Shown: one piece after another, positions 10,056-21,668 of the stretch
Layout: every line of letters starts with the position of its first letter
How positions within the stretch are numbered: position 1 is the stretch's first letter
DNA from: Zizania palustris
Lineage: Eukaryota; Streptophyta; Magnoliopsida; Poales; Poaceae
Direction: 5' to 3'
NCBI GenBank assembly: GCA_019279435.1
Contig: JAAALK010000284.1
Coordinates: 22,994,390-23,058,389, forward strand
DNA: 64,000 nucleotides
Notes under the pieces: generated by a model
Databases searched by the model: none
What the model was told of the DNA's origin: nothing
What the model saw: only the letters and a program-made list of their open reading frames with translations
Made by a program: the position numbers and the translations under genes

Positions 10056-11652
10056 GAGTTGAGCTAGCCCAATCTGAGTACATGGGCTAGGAGCGGCAGA
10101 GGATCCACTGGTCTATTGACCGGGATTGACTCAGGTATACGGGCGGCGAGCGATTGCCGGGCTGAGGGAGCCACATAATTGGGCCGGCCCAATCCGGGTA
10201 CCTGGTGCAAAAACGGTGGACGCTTTGTCAGTTTCGGCGCAAAACTAATGACCGTTGATCTCGGATCTCACCGTTCTGAGGCAAAGTCGTAGCTTCTACG
10301 AAAGCTCCGCATCAGGACAGGTTATCTTTATTTAGGATTTTACTATTTTGCCTTTAGGCCCACAATCTGTGTTAGTCGAGTCTGTAAAAAATCCTAAGTG
10401 TATTTCGGTCTTTTCCATTTTTATTTTCAGCGTCTATGTAATTTACCCTAGGGGTAAATTTGTATTTTTCTCTTTTGTTGGGCTACCTATAAATAGGCCT
10501 CACCCCCTAGGGTAGGGTTAACTCAACTAATGAAAAATCTGAGTTCCACAAAATTTCCCCATTTTCTGGTTTGTGCACCGCCGCGTTTTTCTTCCGTAAT
10601 CTTTGTTTTTCTGGCGATGGCGTTCCCTGACATTTGCCGCGCGAGATAGCAAGTCTTCAGCTTCACCAGCAGAGGGCTCGAGGCGCACGATTGCGTTTCA
10701 TTCGCTGGGTTGTGTGCATTCGTCGCACAGAGCCGAGGCGTGCATGGCGCACGGAGCACGAGGTGCAGAGGCTGCATCGGCGCACTGCAGGTGCTAGCAC
10801 TGGTGGGGCTCTTAGAGGAACAAAGCTTGGCGTGTCAACGCACGCCAGCAGCAGCTTCACAGTCCAAGGCAGAAGTGCAGCAAACTAGCAGCTAGCTAGC
10901 TGTTTGCAGTGTCAGGGCGTAGGACTCGGAGCAACAAGGCAGTGGCGTGTGACGCGGAACAGCAGCTGCAGCAGGCTGACGGCGAAGAAGCCATGCGTGC
11001 GGGAGTTTCGGCTGGGATCCCTTGGCTGGGGGCGCTGGCTTTGGTGTGGTGCTTAGCGCAAGGGAGGCGACGAAAGCTAGCACACAAAAGCAGAACACGC
11101 GTTGCAGGCGTTCGACCAAGTGACCAGGAGACATCCCGTAAATAGTAAAATCCCTGTTCTATTTTAATCCCGTAAACAGTAAAATCCCTGTTCTGTTTTA
11201 CCTCGATTTATGTGCATCAAAAATATTGTTGTTGATTAATATGTGTTTGTTTGAATGGATGCAAATATTTTAGTCTCGGATCAATTCATGCACGTTTGTA
11301 TTCCTTTGTGATCTACTTGCATGTGATGTATTTGTTTAAATGCTTGTGAACTTATGATATCTACTCTGTGTTTGATGGATTGCCTGTGATTGATGAATGT
11401 GGTTAAGCCTTTTGATGTTTCACTTGCCTAGTCCGTGATTACATGTTTAATCTGCCTTTAAGCACTTTGTTGGTGTATTTTCGTTTAGGACATCGGTCAT
11501 TTTTAGGCTAGATTATTTTCAGTGCCTGTGATTTGTTGTGCTTCTACTGATTGTTTGTCGAGGTGCGTTGGATGTTGGGAGAAGGTCATTGATTCGAAAT
11601 AATTTTTTAGGCGCCCATTCACCCCCCTTTGGTCGCTACTTTCGGTCCTACA
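10056..11652 (+). mobile_element. C-family LTR L, 5' end cut off by C0
   Basis: Sequence from 10056 (GAGTTGAGCTAGCCCAATC) matches C-family LTRs from about position 155 onward and ends CGGTCCTACA at 11652. It lacks the first ~155 bp, which would lie left of C0. A TATA box is at 10488-10496 and a near-perfect palindrome (AATTTACCCTAGGGGTAAAT) lies just upstream at about 10440. No primer-binding site follows 11652, so it is a 3' LTR or a solo LTR. Confidence 0.85.
10488..10496 (+). promoter_or_regulatory. TATA box of LTR L
   Basis: TATAAATAG, about 30 bp after the TTTACCC/GGGGTAAA palindrome. The same order is seen in the C1 and C2 LTRs. Confidence 0.6.
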
Positions 11653-12820
11653 ATAGTGACAATATGCTTTATAGACCGGGCCTTGGGGAACATATATAAA
11701 TGTGTAGTAATACAAAACAACGAAATTGGACCAAATGTACGTTGACATGAAAATTACTCAGTTACAGGCCCATCAATATCAATGAAACATGATGGGCTCT
11801 GTGTACTACGAAGCACAAGACATTCGGTAAGTCTCAACAAACATGAAGCCACTGTTTCTGTGCGCAATTCACCAAAAACATAAAGCAGACTGTACAGATC
11901 TTAAATAGTTAAATTAGATAGAGTAAACACTGCTAATAAATAGTTAAATTAGATAGAGTAAAAGCTGCTAAATAGTTAAATTAGATAGATTCGGAGTCTT
12001 GCTGCTTGCGCCGCATCCTCGCCGTCGGTGAGCGCCTGTATGTGCGCCTGACCAAGGATAGCAGCAGTGATGGTGTCTCGACCTAGATAATGACTCATAG
12101 ATGCTAGACGATCTGTTGGCCATCGACGGTGAGGAGAAGACACGCGTTGCGCTTGAGGGAAGGAAGGCGGTGGCGGTAGCTCCATGTCATTACCTCACAT
12201 CCGTTGCCAGGCCACCCGCCGCCCAATCACTCCTTTCTTATCGTCCCACCTGGCCGTTGCTTCTGTTATGATGGGAATCAATAGAGAAATGTCATGTTTT
12301 GGAGAATAATTGGTTGTGCATTTGCAGTTTTATTGTTTCCTTCTCCATTCTAGATCTATGAGGCCTTGGTGTAATGGTATTTTGAGCGCAATAACTTTTT
12401 AGGTGTTGTTGATTTTGCCCACTGTATGGATCTAATCCAGAATTGGTTGGTCAATTGTTGATGCCTTGGTGTTGCAATAACTAACTTCTTTTCTTCTTTG
12501 AAAAAATTGTAAGGGAGAAACAACATATCCATAAGATCAATTAGTTGTTGCATGTGACTGAATTACTTTGCTTCTTCAGCTAAAGAGTATTGTCAACTGA
12601 AGCATATGTGTAATTGAGAAATCGGTATATCTGTTAATGGATACTTTTCCCCAATTCCATGGCCTGTTTGAGCTGCAATGAATTTTTATATAATATGCGA
12701 GGGGAGATTGTGTGCCAATAAATTGTATGCTGAATACAAAATATGATTAGTATGGCTCATACGATCTGCTATGAGGGTTGATTTTGTGCCAATGCATTAT
12801 ATTTTCCTTGTTAGCTAGGT
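11653..12820. other. Unassigned low-copy DNA
   Basis: No transposon signature or convincing gene was recognised. It holds a three-unit short repeat (11903-11995) and one minus-strand open frame at 12185-11976 (69 codons, beginning MELPPPPSFPQ) with no recognised homology. This frame could be a first exon or chance. Confidence 0.4.
11903..11995 (+). repeat. Short tandem repeat, three units of 32-35 bp
   Basis: AAATAGTTAAATTAGATAGA recurs at 11903, 11938 and 11970, separated by an ACTGCTAA-like or AGCTGCTA-like spacer. Confidence 0.85.
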
Positions 12821-13701
12821 AAAATTTTTTGGTCTGGATGATGATCAATATGCTATTCTGGAAGAAGATAGAACTAGCTTGAATCTTTTTAATCTCAAAA
12901 CAGTAGCCACAAAGGAACCTTCTGGGTTGTTAGCTAATGTTTTTTTGTTAACTCTGATTCTACAGAAATATTTGGACAACTCTAAGTTGAAGGGGCATTT
13001 TATTATTCATGCAGGAGAAGAACTTTGTGTTCCTTCATGAAGTTTGTCGTATGGTAATTAACATGTTCCCTCCATTATAATTGTCGTACTTTTCTTAGAT
13101 CGTGTATGAACATTTCAAATTTGTTTCTCATAATTTAACAAGTTGTCATAAACTCGGTCTTCACTTAAGTTAGTTGTGTTGAACACAGAAAATGTTTGAT
13201 GTTTTCTTTCAGTTTGAGTTAATTAGTGCATCTGCTTCGTGCTTAGAACTTTGATGCATTATTCCGCACACCGTATGTTTTTTTAGATTTTTACTAAACT
13301 GAGACTTGAACTAAACTTTCATCGAGAAAAAGGGTCTGTAATTTTAAACTTAGTTTTGATCATGTACTTGACTGTTTGTATTGAACCTGTATTGAACCTA
13401 CACACACGTCCAAGTGATATTTTTGCTGAATTACGAGTTTAAGCTCTCCATTTTAACATTTCATTGAGAGGACTCAAGTGCAATTGCTTTATATAATATA
13501 TGTAAGTGCATTCAATTTAGATTTTTAGATTCAATAACTACAAAATGTACAAATAAACTAATATACAAAAGTTGAAAACGCCCGTTTCTCCATATTTTAA
13601 CTAGTTAGCTATCTACTTCTTAGAATATTTAAGCTTATTAAATAGGTACTAATATAGTGTAGTTCAATTTCTTGTGCAGATGGAAAAGTGTTTTTGCAGG
13701 T
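12821..13701 (+). pseudogene. Possible exon cluster of an unidentified plus-strand gene
   Basis: After a pyrimidine-rich stretch ending TTAGCTAG, a frame open from 12822 reads VKFFGLDDDQYAILEEDR and stays open for about 75 codons to a stop near 13040. Inside it lies a plausible splice acceptor (TCTGATTCTACAG, then KYLDNSKLKGHF). Further acceptor/donor pairs enclose short open segments: ATGCAG|GAGAAGAACTTTG…CGTATG|GTAATT near 13014-13053 (EKNFVFLHEVCRM), and GTGCAG|ATGGAAAAG…TGCAG|GTGAGA near 13680-13700 (MEKCFC). The product was not recognised and no start was found. It may be a gene disrupted by the later insertions, or intronic DNA that looks exon-like by chance. Confidence 0.25.
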
Positions 13702-13747
13702 GAGATTTCTTGTGCTTCATAAATAGCATTGTTTTATTGTGGGTAGT

Positions 13748-14739
13748 GTATTAGAGCTCTGTTAGAAAAATCGGATGATCAGCCGATTAATCGGTCGATT
13801 AACTTCTAATCGACAGCTCACTAGTTAATTTACAACATAATCAGGGTATTAATCGGTCAGCCGATTAATCACTTAAGACCGATTAATCGCTTTGCCGGAC
13901 AAGCTCGCGCTGCCACCGGATCTGCCGACGTTGCTCGCGTCACTGCCGGATCTACCGACGTTGCTCGCGTCGTCGCTGCTGGATCTATGTCAGCCTCGTG
14001 TTGTAGCCTGCGTCGCCCTCACCGGCTCCACGTCGTCTCTTTCATCGGCCTCGTCGTCGCTGGAGCCATGCGCGGAGGAGACAACTATCGAGAGAATGAA
14101 AGTGAGAGAGAAGGAGCTGGCTAGAGCCATGCGCGGAGGAGACAATGAAACTGAGAGGGAAGGAAGGCAAGATAAGTCACGGGAAGCAGAAGTCATGGGA
14201 TTGCAGAAAAAGAGAGCAGATAGGTGAGAGAGATAGAGCACATGTACACTGCCACTACACAACACTGCCTTTAAGAAAAGTGAAAATTGAAAAAATGCCA
14301 TTACAATTTTCTGAATTTTGAAAAATGCCACTGTCAGTGACTATGGTAGGTCCCATCTGTCAGTGACACACCGATAGCATATTTCAAAACTGTGAAAATT
14401 ATAATGACACGAAAAAATTTGACCCTTAAGAAAAGCAATGGCACACCACACAACGCAAACTTTAAAAAAAGTGCACAGTACTAAAAAAGAACATGGTACA
14501 ACACAGTAGAGTACTGAGCTACATCCTACAATATTGTGAGAAAGAAAGATCTGAAGAGAGGGCACATACATATGAGAAAAAGAGAGAATAAGATGTTGAC
14601 TATAAACTCTGATATATTATACCAACCAATTAATTTATGACCGATTAATTCAGTTAATCTCCCGATTAATAGATTAATCCTTATTCAGTGGTCAGCCGAT
14701 CAGCTACCGATCACCGATTTTTCTAACACCGTATTAGAG
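13748..14739. mobile_element. Inverted-repeat DNA transposon, non-autonomous, with 9-bp target duplication
   Basis: The element body is 13757-14730. The left end CTCTGTTAGAAAAATCGG and the inverted right end GGTGTTAGAAAAATCGG match over at least 14 bases (TGTTAGAAAAATCGG). Subterminal GATTAATCG motifs are repeated on both sides (CCGATTAATCGGTCGATTA and relatives). GTATTAGAG flanks both sides (13748-13756 and 14731-14739). A 9-bp duplication suggests a Mutator-like element; reading it as 8 bp would suggest hAT. No transposase frame was seen. The GC-rich interior (13890-14180) contains about 2.5 copies of a CGGATCTGCCGACGTTGCTC-type repeat and may be captured sequence. Confidence 0.75.
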
Positions 14740-15059
14740 TGACTCCTGATTGTGGGCTTGTGAAGGTCACCTTGTCTTTCATACTTACCATTAAGGTTTA
14801 TTTGCTTGCTCATATTTGAGCTGAATTCTGTGAAACATGTTGTAATGTCACACTCATTGAACTATCTTGCACACACTATGGGAGATGGTAAATTCACAGA
14901 TTATGCTACTTTAGTACTGTCTAAGATTTAAGATTCACTTGAAATTCAAAGTTTTCTCCCATGCATGTGTTCCTTTGAGGCCTACGTGTGCTTTCCATGT
15001 GAACATGTACTATAGTCTCAACAAAATATGAAGTCAAATGATTAATGACATAATAGTAT
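14740..15059. other. Unassigned DNA between the DNA transposon and LTR S
   Basis: AT-rich, single-copy within the window. It ends with AGTAT, the left target-site copy for LTR S. Confidence 0.4.
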
Positions 15060-15211
15060 TGTTGGGGGAAAATACTTCATCCTCAGCATCATTCAAAATC
15101 TCTGCATCAACACTATCTGAAGATAAAAGGAAGTTAGAAGCCCTGATCTCCGGAGGTTCTAACAGCCATCAAGGCTCCGCTACCTCCGGAGCATTCCGAG
15201 ACGGAGGTGTC

Positions 15212-16511
15212 TGTTGACACGAAAATGTGCCCCGTACTTGGGTCAGTTCGATGATCCAAAAACGTCGCAAGACATTGACGTCGCGTTCCGACAATCCTTA
15301 AACCGTGGTAAGGGAATAACGGAGTCGCCAGGCAATCAAATAATAATAATTCTAAAATTACTCAATTAACCGAAGTATTGCAAAAATAACTAAAAATGAT
15401 AAATAACCTAACTAAACCCAACTGACCAGAAAAGGGTCGGTTGGACCAAAGCCTGACAGGCGATTAGACCATCCAGGGGAGTTCGGTCAGACCGAAGGCA
15501 CACGACCAGTCTGATCGGCAGTGCGAAGCCTTCGTCGAAGGGGGCTTCGGCGCACTGGTGCTAAGGGGTATTTTCACCCTTCGGCCGATCGGACCGAGGC
15601 TACACCTCCGGTCAGACCGTGGACAGCCGAAGGGGTCGGGATTTACCTCGGCATGAAGTGATCTCCGGTGTGAAGCAGTCTCTAGCGCGAAGGGATTTTT
15701 GGAGTCCTCTACGAAGCCTGGTCGGACCGGCCTCGTGCTGCCAGTCAGACCGCAATGTGCTGGTGCATCAGATGATGGCACGACATGGGCCGGTCGGACT
15801 GAGGGGTGACTGTCGGTCGGACCGACTGTTCCTGGAAGGTGGCCTCCAGGCTCCGGTGACCGCCTTCCCGTGGATGGATCTCAGCCAAACTCCTCGGAGA
15901 GGATGAAACTGATGAAGTACTGCAAAAAATACTAAGATATCAAAGTAATTCGGTCAGGGGACCGAATTACCAATAGAAAGCGATAAAACCGGTAGAAATC
16001 CATTACGTGGATGAAATAGACGATTCACGAGCGAACTGACAAGGACTTACCATGATTACGACACAGTGGACGGATGGTTTACAGCGCAAACCAGCAAAGA
16101 TGTACGTGCTAGGCTAAAACTAGGGCAAAGAAAGTAAATGTGATTCAAGGTAGATAATATATTGGATCTATTAGGGTTTTTTTGAGGGCTCCTTGAATCG
16201 GCCTTGCCTCTATTTATAGAGGTGGGTCATGAGTTCCTAGGGTCTAATTTGAGTTAGACACGGGTTCCAAGTAATCCAAAATTAATTAGGGATAAAATAC
16301 CCCAAAATCAGTCTTTTGAAGTCTGACTCGGGTTGGGCCGGTCTGACCAAGCCCATATGGCCGGTCTGACTAGGCTTACATGGCCAGTCAGACCAGGCCT
16401 ACATGGCCGATCGGACTGGCCTGTGCGAGGTCTCGGCATATTTTTGGTAAAACTACCAAAAAGTGATATTTTGATAATCTTGACCATTAATGCCATTTTT
16501 TGCTATCAACA
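15212..16511 (-). mobile_element. G2 3' LTR (1300 bp)
   Basis: On the minus strand it begins TGTTGATAGC at 16511 and ends TGTCAACA at 15212. A TATA box lies at 16211-16218 (minus). Between 16335 and 16420 a ~24-bp unit of the type GGCCTACATGGCC plus GGTCTGACC is repeated. The partner LTR is at 41724-42999. Confidence 0.95.
16211..16218 (-). promoter_or_regulatory. TATA box of the G2 3' LTR
   Basis: TATAAATA on the minus strand, conserved in the 5' LTR at 42698-42705. Confidence 0.55.
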
Positions 16512-16530
16512 CATGTCCCCCTATGTTTTG
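16512..16530 (-). other. G2 polypurine tract
   Basis: On the minus strand ACATAGGGGGACATG directly precedes the LTR start TGTTGATAGC. Confidence 0.75.
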
Positions 16531-16639
16531 GCCAACTTTAGTAGGCCAAAAGCACAACGAGCTAAGGGCGATATGCCTTATGTCGGCCTTTCAACACTTC
16601 AAGTGTTTTTCCACACACTTGAGAAGTACTTTTTCAAAT

Positions 16640-17831
16640 ATCTACCATTCAAAGCCCTACGAAATCGCTCTCCTTGAAGTGACTCTAGCAAATACGCATT
16701 ACCTGGAGCGATTTCAACAATCTAAAAGGACCTTCCCAACTAGGCGACCATTTGCCAAATTTTGGGCTCTTAGTGCCTAAAGGCAAAATCATCTTCCAAA
16801 CCATGTCACCAACTTGAAACGATTTTGCTCTTGCCTTCTTATTATAAGCTCTAGCCACTCTTCTTTTATCTCTTTCTAGTGCTTCTAGAGCTTTTAACCT
16901 CTTATTGGTCACCTCTTCTAAATTATCCTTCAAAAGAGTCTCATACTCATCGACCGGTAAGCCATCTTGCTTAAGTAATCTTAAAGAGACAAGATTTACC
17001 TCCACGGGCAAAACGGCTTCTTGTCCATACACCAACTCATATGGACTTACCTTGGTGGCACCATGCTTTGCAACTCTACATGCCCACAATGCTTTAGAAA
17101 GCACTTCATGCCGCTTTTTAGGAAACTCTTCAATCTTTTTCTTAATGAGCTTAATCACAGTTTTATTACTAGACTCAGTCTGATCATTGGCCTAAGCATA
17201 GTATGGTTAAGAGTTTACCAACATTATACCATAAGATTCGGTAAAATCACATACTTCATTAGAAACAAATGAAGCACCCTGATTTGTAGTAAGAGTTTGA
17301 GTAATACCTGAATTTGTGTATAATGTGCTTCAAGATGAAATCAATTACCTCGTTTTGTGTCATGTTCTTGAGAGGCACGGCCTCGGTCCACTTGGTGAAG
17401 TAATCTGTAGCCATCAACATGAACCGATGCCATTTTGAAGAGGAAGGATAAATTTGGCCGATGAAGTCCAAGGCCCAATCTCGGAACAGCTATGGTTTGA
17501 TAATTGGGTTAAGGAAAGATGTAGCAGCCAGCTGAATATTATCAAATCTTTGATAAGCTTCACATCCTCTATAATACTTAAAATAGTCCTCAATCATTGT
17601 TGGCCAATAAAAACCCGCTCTTCTGAGCATCCAACTCATTTTTTGGGCCGACTGATGAGTACCGCAAAGACCTTCATGTACTTCACCCACAACAAGTCTA
17701 GACTGATCGACATTCAAACATCTCAAAAGTAGTTCGTCAACAGTTCGACGATACAACTCGTCGCTGAGTAGGACAAATTTAAACGCTTGCCGCCGAACTT
17801 CTCGATCAACCCGCTTGCTAGGATTCCTCAA
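16640..17831 (-). pseudogene. G2 integrase remnant
   Basis: The zinc-binding N-terminal domain lies about 17700-17560 (HEGLCGTHQSAQKM, GCEAYQRF). The second cysteine of the final CxxC is a tyrosine. The catalytic core begins LDFIGQIYPSSSKWHRFMLM and continues ATDYFTKWTEAVPLKNM. A one-base insertion near 17308 shifts the frame after KHIIHKF. In the next frame the usual TTDQGASF block reads TTNQGASF, so the second catalytic Asp is Asn (codon 17282-17284). The glutamate block (QTESSNK) and the C-terminal part (GDMVWKMILPLG) are present, ending near 16690. In-frame stops lie near 17210-17190. Confidence 0.9.
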
Positions 17832-18070
17832 ATATTAAATAATTGGAGTCCTCCAATCATCCTCACAACTTCCTAAAGCAATCGCCAAACCTCCGTATGA
17901 ATTGGCGTTTAAATTACAAACCTTGGCTTGCCCCCGTGTCCTGAAACCTCCTGATACGGAGCGGTTGGACTGGCCATAGAAGGCCGGTCAGACCGGCCGT
18001 TGCCGGACGACTGGCACAAGGCGGTCAGACCTGCCTGACATGTCCGGTCAGACCGACCAGACACCTGTGG

Positions 18071-18714
18071 TCAGACCGGTCGTGTCATCCTGATCAGACC
18101 GATGTGTTCTGATTCGGGTACTAAAATAAACCCAAGCATCAGCTTTTCTTGTGCGGAAAATTTACCTCTTTTAATTTGGTAACCAAATGCTTGCTGAGCC
18201 AAGTCATTTGTTATTGAATTGTCTTCTCTAGACACATGTGAAATTTCAAAATCATCAAGAGTAGCAATTATGACTAAACATTTATCCAAGTAGCTATTTA
18301 GAAAACCATTAAAACATTGAGCAAGTCTAGCTACTTGTTGGACTACTAACAGCGAATCACCATATGCATGAACATATTTAATACCCATAGAGCTTAGCAA
18401 TTCAAGTCCTAGCAACAAAGCTTCGTATCGGCTTGATTATTAGTACAAGGAAATTCTAACTGGGCCGAGGTTTCGAAACTCATCCCATTAGGTAATATGA
18501 GCACAACTCCAACACCTTGGCCATTTTTGCAAGCTAAACCATCAAAGTAAAGTTTCCATGGTATTACCTCAATTAAAGAAGTGGCACTACTCCAATTGAC
18601 GTCTATATGGTGATCAACTATAAAATTAGCGATGACTTGTCCTTTCATAGCTTTTAGGGGTTCATAAGACAAATCATACTCAATCAAAGCATAAGCCCAC
18701 TTTTCGATTCTCAC
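18071..18714 (-). pseudogene. G2 RNase H remnant
   Basis: The first half reads WKLYFDGLACKNGQGVGVVL with FPCTNNQA; a frame change near 18412 leads to LLGLELLSSMGIKYVHAYGD and EISHVSREDN. This is the cellular-type RNase H that Tat-clade Gypsy elements carry before integrase. Downstream, about 18120-17930, the reading frame runs through a cluster of GGTCAGACC-type motifs linking RNase H to integrase. Confidence 0.85.
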
Positions 18715-18938
18715 ACTTAGAATCAGCTTTTACAACATGTACTTTATGACATCAGTATGACAAGTAATAATACATGTACCAGATAGAAGATAGTGCCGAA
18801 GTTTGGTACATGCATAATAAAGCGACAAACATAAATGTTCTAAAAACACGTACCTCGTCTAAGCATCCAATAGGCGGCGAATCAAGAAAGTGATGGTGTA
18901 CTCTTTCCCCTCCACTTCCTGAGTTAGCACAGCTCCTA

Positions 18939-20213
18939 TCATGCTATCTTCTGCAGCAACATATAGCCGAAATGAAATCTCGGCTTTTGGTGCTCTAACC
19001 ATAGGCGGTGATGACAATCACTCTTTAATCTTCTCAAAAGCGCGTTGCTGACTTGACCCCAAATGAACTCGGCTTCATTCTTTAGCCGAAGTATGGGGAC
19101 AAAAGAATCAATCTTGCCATAAAAGTTAGATATAAAGCAACGTAAATAATTAACCTTGCCTAGAAACTTTTGCATATCTCTCTTGCATGTCGGCGCTTCG
19201 CGGTTTCTAATCTTCTCAAGCCTCTTGGGATCAATCTCAATACCTCTTTCATGGATCATGAATCCCAAGAACTTGCCCGCCGACAAGCCAAAAGCACACT
19301 TAAGCGGGTTCATCTTTAAGCCATGCTGTCACATCCTATCAAAAGCAACTCTCAAATCGGCTAAATGGTTTCCCAAAGCATCCAATTTGACTACAACATC
19401 ATCTATGTAGACCTCTAGCATAACTCCTAGCAAGTCGTGAAAGATCAAGTTAATAGCACGTTGATATGTAGCACCATCATTCTTTAAACCAAAAGTCACA
19501 ACAACCCACTCAAACAAGCCGACAAAACCAGGTCATCGAAAGGTTGTCTTATAGACGTCCTCTTCGGCCATAAAGATCTGATTATAACCAGCGTTGCCAT
19601 CAAGAAAACTAAGTACCTTCTGTCCTAAAGCGTTGTTGATCAGCATGTCGGTTATTGGCTTGGGGTACTCATCCTTCGGAGTGGCCTTGTTCAAGTCCCT
19701 AAAATCAATACACACACGAATCTTGCCACTCCCTTTCTTTTCTACAGGCACAATGTTAGCGACCCATTCAGCATACCTGCATGGCCTGATAAACTCAACC
19801 TTAAGTAATATCTCTATCTCTTCTTTAACTCGGTCGTACATGACCGAATTAAAGTGATGAGGGGGTTGTTTATAAGGCCTAAACTCGGGCTTGATAGGCA
19901 GTCGATGCTCCACGAGCTCACGGCTAAGTCCAGGCATCTCACTATACTCCCATGCAAAACAATCAACGTATGACCGAAGCAACTTTATTACTTCGGCCTT
20001 TTCATCAGCCTGCAAATTTTTGTTTACAAAAGTCGGCCTTGGAATACTACCATCGCCTATATCGACCTCTTCTAGAGGATCGGCCGACGCAAAACCTTGA
20101 CCTAACTTTTCTACTTCGCTAAAATCTTCAATGGCTTCGGCAATACCGTCTTTAGAAGACCGATATTGCTCCACATGAGACTTTAGCCAATCAAGATTAG
20201 TTGTACTAGACAT
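18939..20213 (-). pseudogene. G2 reverse transcriptase remnant
   Basis: A leader (WLKSHVEQYRSSKDGIAEAI, with CFAWEYSEMPGL) runs into RT: EFIRPCRYAEWVANIVPV, KIRVCIDFRDLNKATPKDEY, SFLDGNAGYNQIFMAEED, GATYQRAINLIFHDLL, the catalytic YIDDVVVK at about 19410-19390, and GKVNYLRCFISNFYGKID. Frame breaks occur near 19525 (after KTTFR) and near 19325, and the thumb/RNase H junction is damaged near 19020-18900. The order and spacing match full-length elements. Confidence 0.9.
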
Positions 20214-20218
20214 GACTA

Positions 20219-20779
20219 CTAGTTTAGAGATAGTCGTGCTACGCTAGCCGGCTTTACAGACACGGGAACAAAATGCCCCTCGGACACGCTAACAAAGTCA
20301 TAATCCGAGAGATCTCTACCTGACAGACACTCTACATTATCATGGACAGCGTCAATAGATACATCGTCCAAAGAAACCTGGGTCGAAGTATCAACTGGTA
20401 CAACCTCCACATCGTCGTCGTCCCACTGGATCAAACATTGGTGCAAAGTAGATAGAATACAGCAATTTGCGTGGATCTAGTCACGCCCAAGTAGTACACT
20501 ATAGTTACCTTGCACATCGACGATGAAGAATGCCATCGTCACTGTCTTTTTGCCCACCATCAGCTCCACAGAAAGTACGCCCTTGCCATCGGAGCTCTCG
20601 CCATTGAAGATGTTGAGTGTCAGGTTAGTCCTCATCAAGTCATCTTCATTCTTGTTGAGCTTCTTCAATAGAGAGTATGACATCAGGTTGACGGCGGTGC
20701 CTTCATCAACAAGCATCCTCGAGATCGTCTTTCCATCGATGAGCCCCTTGACATAGAGAGGCTTCAAGTGATGAGTCAT
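20219..20779 (-). pseudogene. G2 aspartic protease remnant
   Basis: Reads PLYVKGLIDGKTISRMLVDE, then GTAVNLMSYSLLKKL. The active-site aspartate is present, but the usual next glycine is Glu (VDEGTAVN). It continues to NYSVLLGRDWIHA-like sequence and an acidic linker (QWDDDDVEVVPVD). A stop near 20477 and another near 20219 separate it from RT. Confidence 0.8.
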
Positions 20780-21144
20780 ATCCTCGGGCTTCTCGAAAAT
20801 AGCCTCCTACGGGATGAGGTTCAACTGAGCGACCTCGGCCTCATCCTGTGGAAGAGAAAACTTAGTGGGCAACGTGACGACGTTTACATCCATCGCTTGA
20901 GGAGGGGCCCCCTCCGAGATGGGCGTGTAATCATCGTCCATCAAATCATCCTCGTCGTCGCTCGGAGTAGGAGCCGAGTTGTTTACGGCAACTAGCTTCG
21001 GCTTCCATACCTATCTTGCTACTGGTCGGGGATGGATATCCTCGAACACAGCGTCTCGGTCATCCTCGGCCTTCTTCTCGCACATCTCCTGGGCCCGAAG
21101 GCATTGTAGTCGCCTCTTCTAGGACTTGGTCATACCTGGTGGTG
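20780..21144 (-). pseudogene. G2 gag-protease linker, right of the C1 insertion
   Basis: Continues the G2 polyprotein toward gag with a hydrophilic acidic sequence and no recognised domain. It ends at the C1 target site TGGTG (21140-21144). The G2 sequence resumes at 38839. Confidence 0.6.
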
Positions 21145-21470
21145 TGAGAAACCATGTTGAAGAATATGGTTTTGATACTCCAGATGTGATGAGTGATTGT
21201 CAACGGAAGTCAAAGGAAGAAAAATAAAGACCTGTCGAGTCTGAGGCACATGTGACTCAGGTACACGGGCAGCGAGCGACAGCCGGGCAGAGGAGCCGCA
21301 GAGTCGGGCTAGCCCAATCCGAGTACATGGCTAGGAGCGGCAGAGGATCCACTGGTATGTTGACTGGGTTTGACTCAGGTACACGGGCAGCGAGCGATTG
21401 CCGGGCTGAGGAAGCTACGGGGTCGGGTCGGACCAATTCGGGTACCTGGTGCGAAGACGGTGGACGCTTT

Positions 21471-21493
21471 GTCAGTTTCGGCGCAAAACTGAC
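21471..21493 (+). promoter_or_regulatory. Conserved hairpin in the C-family LTR
   Basis: Arms GTCAGTTT and AAACTGAC around the loop CGGCGCA. The same hairpin or a near copy occurs in L (about 10226), C1 3' LTR (about 37590), both C2 LTRs (about 29000 and 34715, inverted) and the LTR at 60905 (about 61240). It lies about 180 bp upstream of the TATA box, in U3. Confidence 0.6.
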
Positions 21494-21668
21494 AACCTAT
21501 GATTATTTTATTTTTAGGATATTAAAATTAAGTTTTTAAGTCCAGAATATTTTTATTTGAGTCAGGTGATTTTTCTAAGAATATTTTAGTAATTTTCGGA
21601 ATTTATTTTAGAGTCAGTGTTAATTTACCCCAGGGGTAAATTAATCTTTTCAGGTATTAGGAGTCGCC

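Noticed and set aside
8992..11134. Frames of 80-167 codons in the GC-rich cassettes of C0 and LTR L
   Set aside because: They do not match between LTR copies and no domain was recognised. The region is treated as LTR cassette sequence instead.
12356..12385. TGGTGTAATGG stretch resembling part of a tRNA gene
   Set aside because: No cloverleaf or matching arms could be found around it.
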